A stretch of 64,000 nucleotides of DNA from Thermophagus xiamenensis. Its GTDB lineage: Bacteria; Bacteroidota; Bacteroidia; Bacteroidales; Marinilabiliaceae. Of the stretch, positions 26,429 through 35,345 are shown piece by piece (the first letter of the stretch is position 1; each line of letters starts with the position of its first letter). Where the stretch lies: assembly GCF_900112795.1 (NCBI RefSeq), contig NZ_FONA01000010.1:1-64000 (forward strand). Reading direction: 5' to 3'. The translations under genes were made by a program, and so were the position numbers. Below the pieces are notes generated by a model. The model saw only the letters and a list, made by a program, of their open reading frames with translations, was not told the origin of the DNA and made no database searches.

Positions 26429-27453
26429 TATTTATATAATTTTAGTATTACTTTGTAGGTGTTTTTTTCATTGATAATTTTTAATTTATGCTTGTTGGGA
26501 TATACCAGATTTAATCGGTTTTTTACGTTTTCAATACCAATGCTTCTTTTATTTTGAGTTTTAGGGAAAAGAGTTTTTGGAGGAATGCTATTCTCCACCC
26601 GGAAACAAAATTCTTCTGAATTTTGATTTAGCGCTATGTTTACAAATCCCGTTTTGTCTTTTTCAATTTTGCTATGTTTAAAAGCATTTTCAACAAAAGT
26701 AACCAATAACATAGGCGCAATTTGGTAATTTTCATCGTACGATCCAACGTCAAAACTTATATTTTGTCTTTTCTCGGTTTTTAGTTGTTGAAATTCCAGA
26801 AAACTGTTTATGTAATCCACTTCTTTATAAAGTGATATCATATCCGATTCACAATCATACAATACATAGCGCAACATATCCGATAGCATGGTGATTTTTT
26901 CAGGCGTTGATTCATCACCTGTATAGGCCATCGAATAAATGTTATTCAGGGCATTGAATAAAAAATGAGGATTTATTTGGGTTTTAAGAAATTTAAGTTC
27001 ACTTTCGGCCTTTTCCCGTTTTAAAGTTTCTATTTCCACTTTGTTTTTTTCTTGCTTATCCGCCAAATATTTGTTCATGCTTACCCAAAATGCCATCAAG
27101 CTAAATATGGTGTGGAATATAAACGGGGCAATCAAACTTTTGTTCGGAGGCGCCAAGGATGGATAGTATTGGTAGAAAATCTTTTCAGTAAAACCTACCA
27201 TGAGAACCAAAAAAGAAATCATTAAAATATTGTAAAGTCTGAATTTCCTTTTGTGCTCGTCATAATAACGGGGCATTAAAAATTTTAGGTTTACATTATA
27301 AATTGTGAATTGCATCGGCGTCAGTAATACCGACAATAAAATTCCTTTTATTGGACTTATCTGAGCCCCGAATGAGAAATAAAATAAGGCTATCATTACC
27401 CATATCGCATAGGATGGTAATGATTTATACCAGGCAGGAAGTTTTGAAAACAT
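26428..27453 (-). CDS. LytS/YehU-type sensor histidine kinase
   Basis: 341 residues. Four hydrophobic segments between residues 15 and 125 form the membrane sensor. A charged coiled segment (about 130-155) follows. Then comes the His_kinase domain with phosphoacceptor His163 in QINPHFLFNALNN, and an ATPase domain with the N-box FVENAFKHS. The C-terminal G-box is abbreviated, as is common in this family. It is first in a two-gene operon, overlapping the LytTR regulator by one base. Confidence 0.92.
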   Translation of the reverse strand: MFSKLPAWYKSLPSYAIWVMIALFYFSFGAQISPIKGILLSVLLTPMQFTIYNVNLKFLMPRYYDEHKRKFRLYNILMISFLVLMVGFTEKIFYQYYPSLAPPNKSLIAPFIFHTIFSLMAFWVSMNKYLADKQEKNKVEIETLKREKAESELKFLKTQINPHFLFNALNNIYSMAYTGDESTPEKITMLSDMLRYVLYDCESDMISLYKEVDYINSFLEFQQLKTEKRQNISFDVGSYDENYQIAPMLLVTFVENAFKHSKIEKDKTGFVNIALNQNSEEFCFRVENSIPPKTLFPKTQNKRSIGIENVKNRLNLVYPNKHKLKIINEKNTYKVILKLYK

Positions 27454-27880
27454 ATTTAAATTATTTATTTGTTCTGACAGCCAGGGCGTGTTTTATCTTT
27501 TGATATTGGTGAGATAGATTGAAAAAACAAATCATTTTGAATTATCACCCTATGATGAGTTTAATTTTTTTGGTTCATTTTAGCAAAAATAGTTAGAACA
27601 ATCACCACCAGTCTGCAAAATTATCATATTATCCTAACTCTCACCTCAATTTTCAATAATCGGACAAATCCTTCAATAAACGGACGTTTTTTTCAAGAAT
27701 CTGATTACCTGATTCAATACTACTTTTTATTGAAAACTATTGCAGTTTCCTTGATTCTTTTTTTTTACTCCCATTATTGCCACGATATTTGGCCCTCAAT
27801 TTTATTCCTTTTTTAGCACTTACTCTTTTTCAGGTGTTTGTGATGATGGATAACTCTTGGATAACTAAATTTTATTTGAC
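27454..27880. other. 427-bp divergent control region kinase/efflux operon
   Basis: No gene. It contains four phased direct repeats at 27652-27726, described separately. It must hold the promoters of both the two-component operon and the efflux operon. Confidence 0.6.
27652..27726. promoter_or_regulatory. Four direct repeats phased at 20-21 bp, candidate LytTR operator
   Basis: TTCAATAATCGGAC (27652), TTCAATAAACGGAC (27672), TTCAAGAATCTGAT (27692) and a partial TTCAATA (27713) start 20, 20 and 21 bp apart, on one face of the helix. Copies 1 and 2 match at 13 of 14 bases. LytTR regulators typically bind direct repeats spaced by about two turns, and a LytTR operon borders this region. The assignment as its operator is inference. 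Confidence 0.55.
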
Positions 27881-29170
27881 ATGCGAAACCGGATTATAAT
27901 TTTTATGGCGATTCTTTCTTTTTCCTTTGCGAATGCCCAGGAAAAAATATCTCTGTCGCTTGAAGATGCTCAAAAATATGCTTTGGAGCATAACAGAACC
28001 TTGAAAAATGCTTCGTTGGAATTTCAGAAGGCTGAAGCAAGTCGTTGGCAGTCTATCGCTACTATGCTGCCACAGATTTCCGCTTCTGCTGAATACGACA
28101 ATATGTTTGGATATAAAATGGATTTGGGAGAATTTCAAATATCTATGCCAAATTCTATTACCTACGGAGCAACTGCTTCGGTGGCCCTCAGCGGTGCTCA
28201 GGTGGTGGCCGTGCAAATTAAAGATATTTCAAAGAAAATGGCTGACATCTCTCAGCAGCAAACTGAACAACAAGTCACTGACCAGGTGAAAACTCTCTAT
28301 TATTCTGCACTGGTGCTCGAAAAAACGGCTGCTCTTTTAGAAGAAAACCTTAAAAACCTTCAAAAACTTCTCGTTTTTACTCAAAAGTCGGTTGATGTGG
28401 GAATGGCTGAGCAAACCGATGCCGATATCATTTCAGTTCAGGTGGCTTCCATGAAAACCAATGTGAATGCTACGCGTCGTTCCCTCGAAATGGCATATAA
28501 TTCCCTCCGGCTGCAACTCGGCCTGGATGTCGATACCAACATTGAACTTACTCAATCAATTGACGAATTGATGGGGGTCGATAGTTCTTTGGCCATTCTT
28601 AATAGCTCTTTTGACCCGGAAAACAATTTTGACTTCCAGTTGATGCAACAAAATCTGCAGCTGGCAAAAAAACAAGTCTCAGCACAAAAGTGGGCATATG
28701 CTCCTTCTTTAACGGCTTTTTATCAATATACCCAAAAAGAATATATGAGCGATGAAGCTACAATGAATTCTACACCGCCTAATATGTTTGGAGTTTCTCT
28801 TAGTATCCCAATTTTCTCCGGTGGAAGCAGAAAAAAAGCTGTCAAGGAGGCTGCTCTCAATTTCCAACAACAACTCAATACTTATGAAGATACCAGGGAA
28901 TCTTTGATTATTCAGCATCGTCAGCTGGTATACAATCTTAAGTCTAATTTCGAAACATATGAAACTCAGTTACAAAATCTCAAAGTCGTACAACGCCTCT
29001 TTGATAACATTGCGCGAAAATATGAACAAGGAGTTGCTTCAAGTCTCGATGTCACAAATGCCGGCTCTGACCTCATTGATGCACAAAATTCCTATGTTCA
29101 GGCACTGCTTCAGGTAGTTAACGCTCGAATCGAACTGGAACAGCTGCTTAATGTGGATAACGAAAACTGA
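27881..29170 (+). CDS. TolC-family outer-membrane efflux protein
   Basis: 429 residues. A signal peptide (MRNRIIIFMAILSFSFANAQ) is followed by two related helical-hairpin halves typical of TolC/OprM outer-membrane factors: SLEDAQKYALEHNRTLKNASLEFQ at the start and FDNIARKYEQGVASSLDVTNA at the matching point of the second half. It is expected to form the trimeric exit duct for the adaptor and RND pump encoded next. It is the first gene of the plus-strand efflux operon, separated from the adaptor by 122 bp. Confidence 0.93.
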   Translation: MRNRIIIFMAILSFSFANAQEKISLSLEDAQKYALEHNRTLKNASLEFQKAEASRWQSIATMLPQISASAEYDNMFGYKMDLGEFQISMPNSITYGATASVALSGAQVVAVQIKDISKKMADISQQQTEQQVTDQVKTLYYSALVLEKTAALLEENLKNLQKLLVFTQKSVDVGMAEQTDADIISVQVASMKTNVNATRRSLEMAYNSLRLQLGLDVDTNIELTQSIDELMGVDSSLAILNSSFDPENNFDFQLMQQNLQLAKKQVSAQKWAYAPSLTAFYQYTQKEYMSDEATMNSTPPNMFGVSLSIPIFSGGSRKKAVKEAALNFQQQLNTYEDTRESLIIQHRQLVYNLKSNFETYETQLQNLKVVQRLFDNIARKYEQGVASSLDVTNAGSDLIDAQNSYVQALLQVVNARIELEQLLNVDNEN

Positions 29171-29292
29171 GGGGCTTGCCTTTTTTTCAGGGGGTGTTTT
29201 CACTGATAATTTTAGCCCTCCTGTAATAATGCTTTTGGCCTTCCATAGTGAGGGTAGAATGTTAATGTATAAAAACAATAAACTGAAATAGC

Positions 29293-30315
29293 ATGAATTC
29301 ATTTTTGAAAATCTTGGTAGTCATTGGTATCTCTTTCTGGATGGCTGCATGCTCAACATCTGAAAATAAGACTAATACAAAATCTCTGGAAAAAAGAGCT
29401 GAAAAAGTTAAAGTAACTACATTAGAAAAGCGGTTGATCGCCCGAAAATTAGAACTTTCAACCACTTTGCAGGGGTATGAATCGGTTAATATCGCCCCTT
29501 CAATTACCGGTACTATTGAGCATATTTTTGTGGATGTGGGTACTAAAGTCAAAAAGGGCGATCTTTTAGTACGACTCGACCAACAACAATACAATACTGC
29601 ACGTCTGACTTTTTTAAATGCTAAAACCGATTTTGAGCGGATTAAGGTTTTAAATGAAACGGGTACTGTTTCGCAACAAGAATTTGACCAGGCCAAACTG
29701 GCTTTTGACCAGGCTAAAGAAAACCTGGAGTTCCTCGAAGCCAATACTTTTGTCAGAGCACCTTTTAATGGTGTCATTGCCGCTAAAAATTATGAAGATG
29801 GAGAGCTCTATAGCGGTACGCCTATTTTAACCCTTACGCAAACTCACCTGCTCAAAGCTTATGTTAGTATTCCTGAGTCTTATGTCCCATTTGTTAATGA
29901 GGGGATGGAAATAAATGTCTTCTCCGATGTTTTTCCGACAGATACTTTTCCCGCTACGGTAGAAATTGTTTATCCTACTGTAGACTCGGATACTCATACT
30001 TTTCAGACTAAAATTCGCATTCCCAACCCCGATTTAAAGCTTCGGCCAGGTATGTTTGTTCGAACTACTATGAAGCTTAATGAAGTGGAAGCACTTTTGG
30101 TTCCCTATCAGGCTGTTTTGAAGCTCACCGGTTCCAATAATCGCTATCTGTTTGTCAATAATAATGGCGTGGCTAAACGTGTGGATGTAAAACTTGGACA
30201 ACGTTTTGATGAATTGATTGAAGTGTTCTCGGATGACTTAAAAGAAGGAGACCTGATAGTAACTGTAGGACAAGCCAAATTGGTTGATGGGACACCACTG
30301 GAGGTAGTAAAATAG
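29293..30315 (+). CDS. RND efflux periplasmic adaptor lipoprotein
   Basis: 340-residue membrane-fusion protein. The signal peptide ends in a lipobox (WMAAC), so it is anchored by lipid, probably to the inner membrane. The layout is that of HlyD/AcrA-type adaptors: a biotinyl-lipoyl-like half (VNIAPSITGTIEHIFVDVGTKVKKGDLLVRLD), a short helical hairpin, the second lipoyl half (FVRAPFNGVIAAKNYEDGEL), then a beta-barrel and a membrane-proximal domain (KLRPGMFVRTTMKL). It bridges the TolC-type duct and the RND pump. The spacing to the pump gene is 97 bp. Confidence 0.93.
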   Translation: MNSFLKILVVIGISFWMAACSTSENKTNTKSLEKRAEKVKVTTLEKRLIARKLELSTTLQGYESVNIAPSITGTIEHIFVDVGTKVKKGDLLVRLDQQQYNTARLTFLNAKTDFERIKVLNETGTVSQQEFDQAKLAFDQAKENLEFLEANTFVRAPFNGVIAAKNYEDGELYSGTPILTLTQTHLLKAYVSIPESYVPFVNEGMEINVFSDVFPTDTFPATVEIVYPTVDSDTHTFQTKIRIPNPDLKLRPGMFVRTTMKLNEVEALLVPYQAVLKLTGSNNRYLFVNNNGVAKRVDVKLGQRFDELIEVFSDDLKEGDLIVTVGQAKLVDGTPLEVVK

Positions 30316-30412
30316 GTTATCTTTTCTTGTTTTTTTGGTTTTACCCGGGCTTATACTGCTTTTTTATCGGTTCTCTTCCGGGTTTCTCTTATCATAAAAG
30401 AAAAATTGAAAT

Positions 30413-33400
30413 ATGAGTATATTTAAAACATCTATCAATAAACCTGTTACAACAGCTCTTATTTTTGTGGCAGTTATGGTGGTAGGGTTGTTTTCTCTCA
30501 AACAACTGCCTATTGACCAGTATCCAGAAATAGACCCCCCATATATATCGGTTATGACCTCATATCCCGGGGCAAACGCCAGCGAAGTAGAAACTAATGT
30601 TACCCGGTTGTTGGAAAATAGTCTTAACTCTGTGGATGGACTTAAGAATTTGACATCCAAATCTCAGGATAACATGTCTTTAATTACCCTTGAGTTTGAA
30701 TGGGGGTTAAATCTCGATGAGGTTGTTAACGATGTTCGGTCATATATCGATATGACTAAAGATGAATTACCTGATGGGGCCGGTACACCTTTGATCTTTA
30801 AGCTTAGTACCAGCTCTATGCCTATTATGATGTACGCCGTTACCGCTAAAGAAAGTTATGCCGGGCTCGATAAGCTTCTTAATGATATTGTCATGCCTCA
30901 ATTAAATCGCGTCGATGGCATTGGTAATATCTCATTATCGGGTTCCCCTGAACGAAGAATCTATGTCGATATTGATCAGGAAAAAATTGATGCTTACGGT
31001 ATCTCGCTTGAAGATGTCGGAACGGCTATTAGTAACAACAATATTAATAGTACTTCGGGTACCGTAAAGATGAACAAAGAACAATACCAGTTGGAGTTGA
31101 GAAGTGAGTTTGTTGAAAGTGACGAAATAAATAATATTGTTGTAGCAACCTATGATGATGGCCGCCAAATTTTCGTCAAAGATTTGGCTACCGTCCGTGA
31201 TACCATTAAAGATTTAACTCTTGATGAGAAAATTGACGGACAAGATGGAGTGCGTGTGGTTATTTCCAAACAATCCGGGGCTAACACGGTAGAAGTCTGT
31301 GAAAAGGTTAACCGGGAAATGGCAAAAATTAAAGAGCTTTTGCCTGCCGATGTGGATATCAGGATTATTTTCGATTCTTCCGACAATATTAAAGACTCCA
31401 TTCGCAGTTTGGAGGAATCCATTATGTATGCCCTTTTATTTGTGGTGTTGGTAGTTCTTTTGTTTCTGGGGCGTTGGAGGGCTACACTCATTATTGGTAT
31501 CACTATTCCCATTGCTTTGGTGGTATCCTTTATTTACCTGGCTTTTGTCGATAGCTCACTCAATATAATTTCATTATCTTCTTTAACCGTAGCTATTGGT
31601 ATGGTTGTCGATGATGCCATTGTTGTGCTCGAAAATATTACCAGACATATTGAAAGGGGATCGAGTCCGCGTGAGGCCGCAATTTATGCTACCAATGAAG
31701 TGTGGGTGTCGGTTATTGCTACTACTTTGGTAATTGCTGCTGTTTTCGTCCCATTAACCATGTTGGGCGGATTGGCCGGTATAATGTTTAAAGAGTTAGG
31801 ATGGATCGTTACAATTGTTGTGGTTACTTCTACATTAGTTGCCATTTCTTTAACACCAATGCTCTCATCTAAATTGTTGAAATCAAGACCGGTTAAGGTT
31901 GATGAATTCGGACACTTGATTTTTGAAGAGCCCCGGAAAAATTGGTATCAAAAATATGTGGTGGGCGCATTGGACCGGATCGATGCCTGGTACTCACGGG
32001 TGTTACGCTTTTCTTTAACCCATAAGAAATTAACCATGGGTGTCGTTCTGGTAGTCTTTTTCCTTACTTTGTTGCCCATGTTTTTGGGACTAATTGGTAC
32101 CGACTTTATGCAGCAAAGTGACCATGGGCGACTGACTGTTACCGTTGAACTTAACAGAGGAACACGTATTGAAGAAACACTGAAAACCGCTCGTAAACTG
32201 GAAGCGCGTTTTCTGGAACTGGCGCCCGAGATTAAAATTATCTCCACTTCTGCCGGATCCCGTGATGATGCCAGTATTTCAGCGTTATTTTCTTCTACTA
32301 ATAACAATACCATTTCTATGGTTGTGGTATTAAAAGACAAAGACCAAAGGGAACGCTCTATTTTTGAAACGGCGGAAATTCTTAGGCAGGAAATGGCAAA
32401 TTATCCTGAAATTATTGAATATCAGGCGCAGGTAGCTTCCGGTATGGGTGGCAACGGACCATCTACCGTCGATGTGGAAATTTATGGACATGACTTTGAC
32501 CAGACAAACATTCTAGCTGAAAAAATACAACGAATTATCCAGGAAAAAGTTGAGGGAGCCAGAGACGTTACCATTAGTAGGGACGAAGACAGGGCCGAAT
32601 TAAAAATTAACGTCGATAAGGAAAAAATAGCACGACATGGTCTTGACGCCTCTACCGTAGCAACTTTAGCCTATAACAGAGTTACCGGTATGACCGCCGG
32701 ATATTTGAAAGAAGATGGTGACGAATATGCAATCGTGGTACGGCTGCTTGAAGAAGACCGCAATTCCATATCCGATATCGAAAACCTTTCTATTCCTACT
32801 GTTAAAGGAAATATTAAGCTTAGTGAAGTCGCAGATGTTGAAGAGTATTGGGCGCCACCTACAATCGAACGGAAAAGCCGGCAGAGAATCGTGACCGTAT
32901 CGGCTACCCCTTTTAAGATTTCATTGGGAGAATTGGCGGTAGATATTAAAGCTGCATTAGAGCAGGTCGATGTTCCGCAGGGTATAACCATCCGGTTGGC
33001 CGGGGATTACGAAGACCAACAGGAAACTTTTGCGGATATGGGGCTTTTGTTATTGCTCATCGTATTGCTCGTTTATATCGTGATGGCATCACAGTTTGAA
33101 TCAATGTCTAAACCCTTTATTATCATGATGTCGGTGCCATTCGCTATCTCTGGGGTTGTCCTCGCTCTTTTTGTTACCGGTATTTCTCTCGACATGATTG
33201 GTGCTCTTGGTGTTATTATGCTTGTGGGGATAGTGGTGAAGAACGGTATTGTATTGGTTGATTATATTAACCTTATGAGAGACCGCGGGTACGAGTTAAA
33301 TGAAGCTATCGCTCTTTCCGGTGCTTCTCGTTTGCGGCCGGTGTTAATGACTGCATTTACTACAATCTTAGGTATGTTGCCTATGGCACTCAGCAGCGGA

Positions 33401-33589
33401 ACCGGTTCCGAAGCCTGGAGACCTATGGGAGTCGTTGTTATTGGAGGACTACTCGTTTCTACATTTGTAACACTCATCGTGGTTCCTTTACTTTACGGCA
33501 TTATGTCTAAACATGGTGAGAGAGATAAAAACGAACAAAAACGAAAAGAGTTCTTCTTTTTACAAATTGCCGATGATGAGGATAAATAA
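30413..33589 (+). CDS. RND multidrug efflux transporter, HAE-1 type
   Basis: 1058-residue proton-driven inner-membrane pump of the AcrB/MexB class, with 12 predicted membrane segments and two large periplasmic loops. TM4 carries the paired aspartates of drug pumps (AIGMVVDDAIVVLENI) in place of the different arrangement of metal (CzcA) pumps. TM10 has the relay lysine (GIVVKNGIVLVDYINL). The start FKTSINKPVTT and the internal repeat are typical. It is the third gene of the tolC-adaptor-pump operon. Substrates cannot be read from sequence. Confidence 0.95.
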   Translation: MSIFKTSINKPVTTALIFVAVMVVGLFSLKQLPIDQYPEIDPPYISVMTSYPGANASEVETNVTRLLENSLNSVDGLKNLTSKSQDNMSLITLEFEWGLNLDEVVNDVRSYIDMTKDELPDGAGTPLIFKLSTSSMPIMMYAVTAKESYAGLDKLLNDIVMPQLNRVDGIGNISLSGSPERRIYVDIDQEKIDAYGISLEDVGTAISNNNINSTSGTVKMNKEQYQLELRSEFVESDEINNIVVATYDDGRQIFVKDLATVRDTIKDLTLDEKIDGQDGVRVVISKQSGANTVEVCEKVNREMAKIKELLPADVDIRIIFDSSDNIKDSIRSLEESIMYALLFVVLVVLLFLGRWRATLIIGITIPIALVVSFIYLAFVDSSLNIISLSSLTVAIGMVVDDAIVVLENITRHIERGSSPREAAIYATNEVWVSVIATTLVIAAVFVPLTMLGGLAGIMFKELGWIVTIVVVTSTLVAISLTPMLSSKLLKSRPVKVDEFGHLIFEEPRKNWYQKYVVGALDRIDAWYSRVLRFSLTHKKLTMGVVLVVFFLTLLPMFLGLIGTDFMQQSDHGRLTVTVELNRGTRIEETLKTARKLEARFLELAPEIKIISTSAGSRDDASISALFSSTNNNTISMVVVLKDKDQRERSIFETAEILRQEMANYPEIIEYQAQVASGMGGNGPSTVDVEIYGHDFDQTNILAEKIQRIIQEKVEGARDVTISRDEDRAELKINVDKEKIARHGLDASTVATLAYNRVTGMTAGYLKEDGDEYAIVVRLLEEDRNSISDIENLSIPTVKGNIKLSEVADVEEYWAPPTIERKSRQRIVTVSATPFKISLGELAVDIKAALEQVDVPQGITIRLAGDYEDQQETFADMGLLLLLIVLLVYIVMASQFESMSKPFIIMMSVPFAISGVVLALFVTGISLDMIGALGVIMLVGIVVKNGIVLVDYINLMRDRGYELNEAIALSGASRLRPVLMTAFTTILGMLPMALSSGTGSEAWRPMGVVVIGGLLVSTFVTLIVVPLLYGIMSKHGERDKNEQKRKEFFFLQIADDEDK

Positions 33590-33625
33590 TTTTTTACCGG
33601 TATCGGTAGCTCTTTGATTATAATG

Positions 33626-33706
33626 TATGGTAGTTAGAGTTTAGTTTTTTGTCGATTAATTTGTATTAGGACAGCTTTTTCAGCCAAACAAACCCTAACT
33701 ACCATA
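33626..33706. repeat. Imperfect long inverted repeat after the RND gene
   Basis: The arms TATGGTAGTTAGAGTTT (33626-33642) and AAACCCTAACTACCATA (about 33690-33706) pair at all but one position around a 47-nt centre, which itself has a small stem. It lies 36 bp past the pump stop codon and before the PII-like gene. It could be a terminator or processing structure, or a remnant mobile repeat. There is no T-tract directly after it. Confidence 0.6.
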
Positions 33707-33803
33707 TCTAATAATCTAACATCTAACATCTAACATCTAACATCTAATAATCTTATATCTAACATCTAACATCTAATAATCTTATATCTATAATCTTATA
33801 TCT
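33707..33803. repeat. Simple repeat of ATCTAAC / ATCTAATAATCTTAT units
   Basis: About 97 bp made of tandem 7-bp ATCTAAC units alternating with ATCTAATAATCTTAT, running up to the ATG of the PII-like gene. It forms that gene's whole proximal leader, and no Shine-Dalgarno is visible in it. Confidence 0.85.
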
Positions 33804-34097
33804 ATGAAAGCAGTCTTTATAGTATTTAACCAAGCCAACACCGAACGGATTGAGTATATGTTGGACCAGTTAAAAATCCGAGGCTTTACCTTTTGGGAAC
33901 AAGTACAGGGCCGGGGAACGGTTGATGGTGAACCCAGAAGGGGAACGCATACTTGGCCCGAAATGAATTCCGCCATAATTACTATGGTGGAGGATGACAA
34001 AGTGGATTTGTTGCTCAAAACGGTTCATAAACTGGATATGCGGAATAAGGCAATTGGTGTACGTGCCTTCGTTTGGGATATCACCAAGCATTATTAA
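33804..34097 (+). CDS. PII-like protein linked to an RND efflux pump
   Basis: 97-residue small alpha/beta protein with a PII-like ferredoxin-fold pattern: strand MKAVFIVFN, helix ERIEYMLDQLKI, a shortened loop with GRGTVDGEPRRGTHTWPE, strand SAIITMVEDD, helix VDLLLKTVHKL and strand IGVRAFVWDI. It lacks the canonical B-loop and C-loop signatures of GlnK, so nucleotide binding would differ. PII-like proteins beside efflux pumps are known as a separate group of the superfamily (PII-NG, as I recall). The gene lies 214 bp after the pump gene and 51 bp before a TetR gene, suggesting a sensing role for the pump. The exact function is not established. Confidence 0.75.
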   Translation: MKAVFIVFNQANTERIEYMLDQLKIRGFTFWEQVQGRGTVDGEPRRGTHTWPEMNSAIITMVEDDKVDLLLKTVHKLDMRNKAIGVRAFVWDITKHY

Positions 34098-34148
34098 TGC
34101 AACATATTTTCAATTCTGATAGTTTTTTATTAGCTAAACCGAAGGAAG

Positions 34149-34745
34149 ATGCAAAGTAAGGGGTTTGACTTGAACCACATCAAAAAAATGTTCTATAAAT
34201 ACGGGGTGAAGAATCTCACAATGGATGATGTGGCTCACGAATTGGGCATTTCGAAAAAGACACTCTATCAGCAGGTGAAAACCAAAAACGATTTGGTATT
34301 TGCTGTATTAAACGATGATTTTGAAAAATTCAAAAAGGATGTGGGGAAGATGGTGACGTCAACCGCTGGTGCTATTCCCAGATTGTATGAATTGTATCGC
34401 TTGTTTCAGGAGAGCACCAAATTCATAACGCCGGTTTTTGTCTTCTCCCTTTCCAAAACCAATCCCGAATTGGCATCTGACATTCGCAAAAAGTACCATA
34501 ATTTCATTATTGATGTGGTTAGTGATATTATGGATGCGGGACAAAAAGATGGGGACTTTATTGCTGCCTTTAAAGAGGATTTTCCACGTTTGGTAGCGGG
34601 CTATATTTTGCAATCAGGAACCTGGCATTTGGAAGAGAGAGGCGAAAATATTGAGTTTAACAGTGCCTTTTATCTGCAAATTGGAGGTATTTGCACCGAA
34701 GAGGGTAAAAAAACGCTGGACCGCTTTATAAAAAAATCCCACTAA
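34149..34745 (+). CDS. TetR/AcrR-family transcriptional regulator
   Basis: 198 residues. The N-terminal helix-turn-helix is clear (MFYKYGVKNLTMDDVAHELGISKKTLYQQVKTKNDL, about 12-48), followed by an all-helical ligand and dimer domain. The ATG follows GAAGGAAG, a good Shine-Dalgarno. Lying at the end of the tolC-adaptor-RND-PII-like row, it is the likely local repressor of the efflux genes. TetR regulators of RND pumps are usually divergent or first in the operon, so the 3' position is less usual. A hairpin terminator follows. Confidence 0.88.
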   Translation: MQSKGFDLNHIKKMFYKYGVKNLTMDDVAHELGISKKTLYQQVKTKNDLVFAVLNDDFEKFKKDVGKMVTSTAGAIPRLYELYRLFQESTKFITPVFVFSLSKTNPELASDIRKKYHNFIIDVVSDIMDAGQKDGDFIAAFKEDFPRLVAGYILQSGTWHLEERGENIEFNSAFYLQIGGICTEEGKKTLDRFIKKSH

Positions 34746-34772
34746 ATCCCCGCATCCCAAAACACTTTTTAT

Positions 34773-34815
34773 AAAAAGGAGATGTCTGTTTTGAAAAGAG
34801 CATGCGTCTCTTTTT
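34773..34815 (+). terminator. Intrinsic terminator after the tetR gene
   Basis: AAAAAGGAGATG pairs imperfectly with CATGCGTCTCTTTTT across a loop of about 15 nt. The right arm ends in a T-run, 28 bp after the TetR stop codon. Confidence 0.65.
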
Positions 34816-34954
34816 GTTGTCTTTAAAGGATGTCGGAAACGTGGGACTTTTAACCCCGTAATCTTTTAGAGAACAGTAAAAAACTATACTAAAATAGGTT
34901 CGGCCAAAGATTATTTCCCAAAATTATCCTATCATAAAGTTTTTCATTCCCGAC

Positions 34955-35345
34955 CCCTTACCAAGTGAAAGCGTTTCCCCTTACCGAGGGAAAGTGTTTC
35001 CCTTTACCGAGGGAAAGCGTTTCCCCTTACCGAGGGAAAGGGTTTCCCTTTACCGAGGGAAAGTGTTTCCCTTTACCGAGGGAAAGCGTTTCCCTTTACC
35101 GAGGGAAAGTGTTTCCCTTTACCGAGGGAAAGCGTTTCCCTTTACCGAGGGAAAGTGTTTCCCTTTACCGAGGGAAAGCGTTTCCCTTTACCGAGGGAAA
35201 GTGTTTCCCTTTACCGAGGGAAAGCGTTTCCCTTTACCGAGGGAAAGTGTTTCCCTTTACCGAGGGAAAGCGTTTCCCCTTACCGAGGGAAAGCGTTTCC
35301 CCTTACCGAGGGAAAGGGTTTCCCTTTACCGTGGGAAACACTTTC
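34955..35345. repeat. 23-bp tandem array of short palindromes, 17 copies
   Basis: Seventeen contiguous copies of CCtTTACCGAGGGAAAGNGTTTC. Each unit junction holds the palindrome GGGAAA-GNG-TTTCCC, so every copy can form a 6-bp hairpin. Copies 5-14 strictly alternate TGT and GCG at the loop, revealing a 46-bp higher-order unit. The first and last copies are degenerate. Because 23 is not a multiple of three, all three forward frames stay open across it. The array lies between the convergent tetR and dehydrogenase genes and ends 18 bp from the latter's stop codon. Confidence 0.95.
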
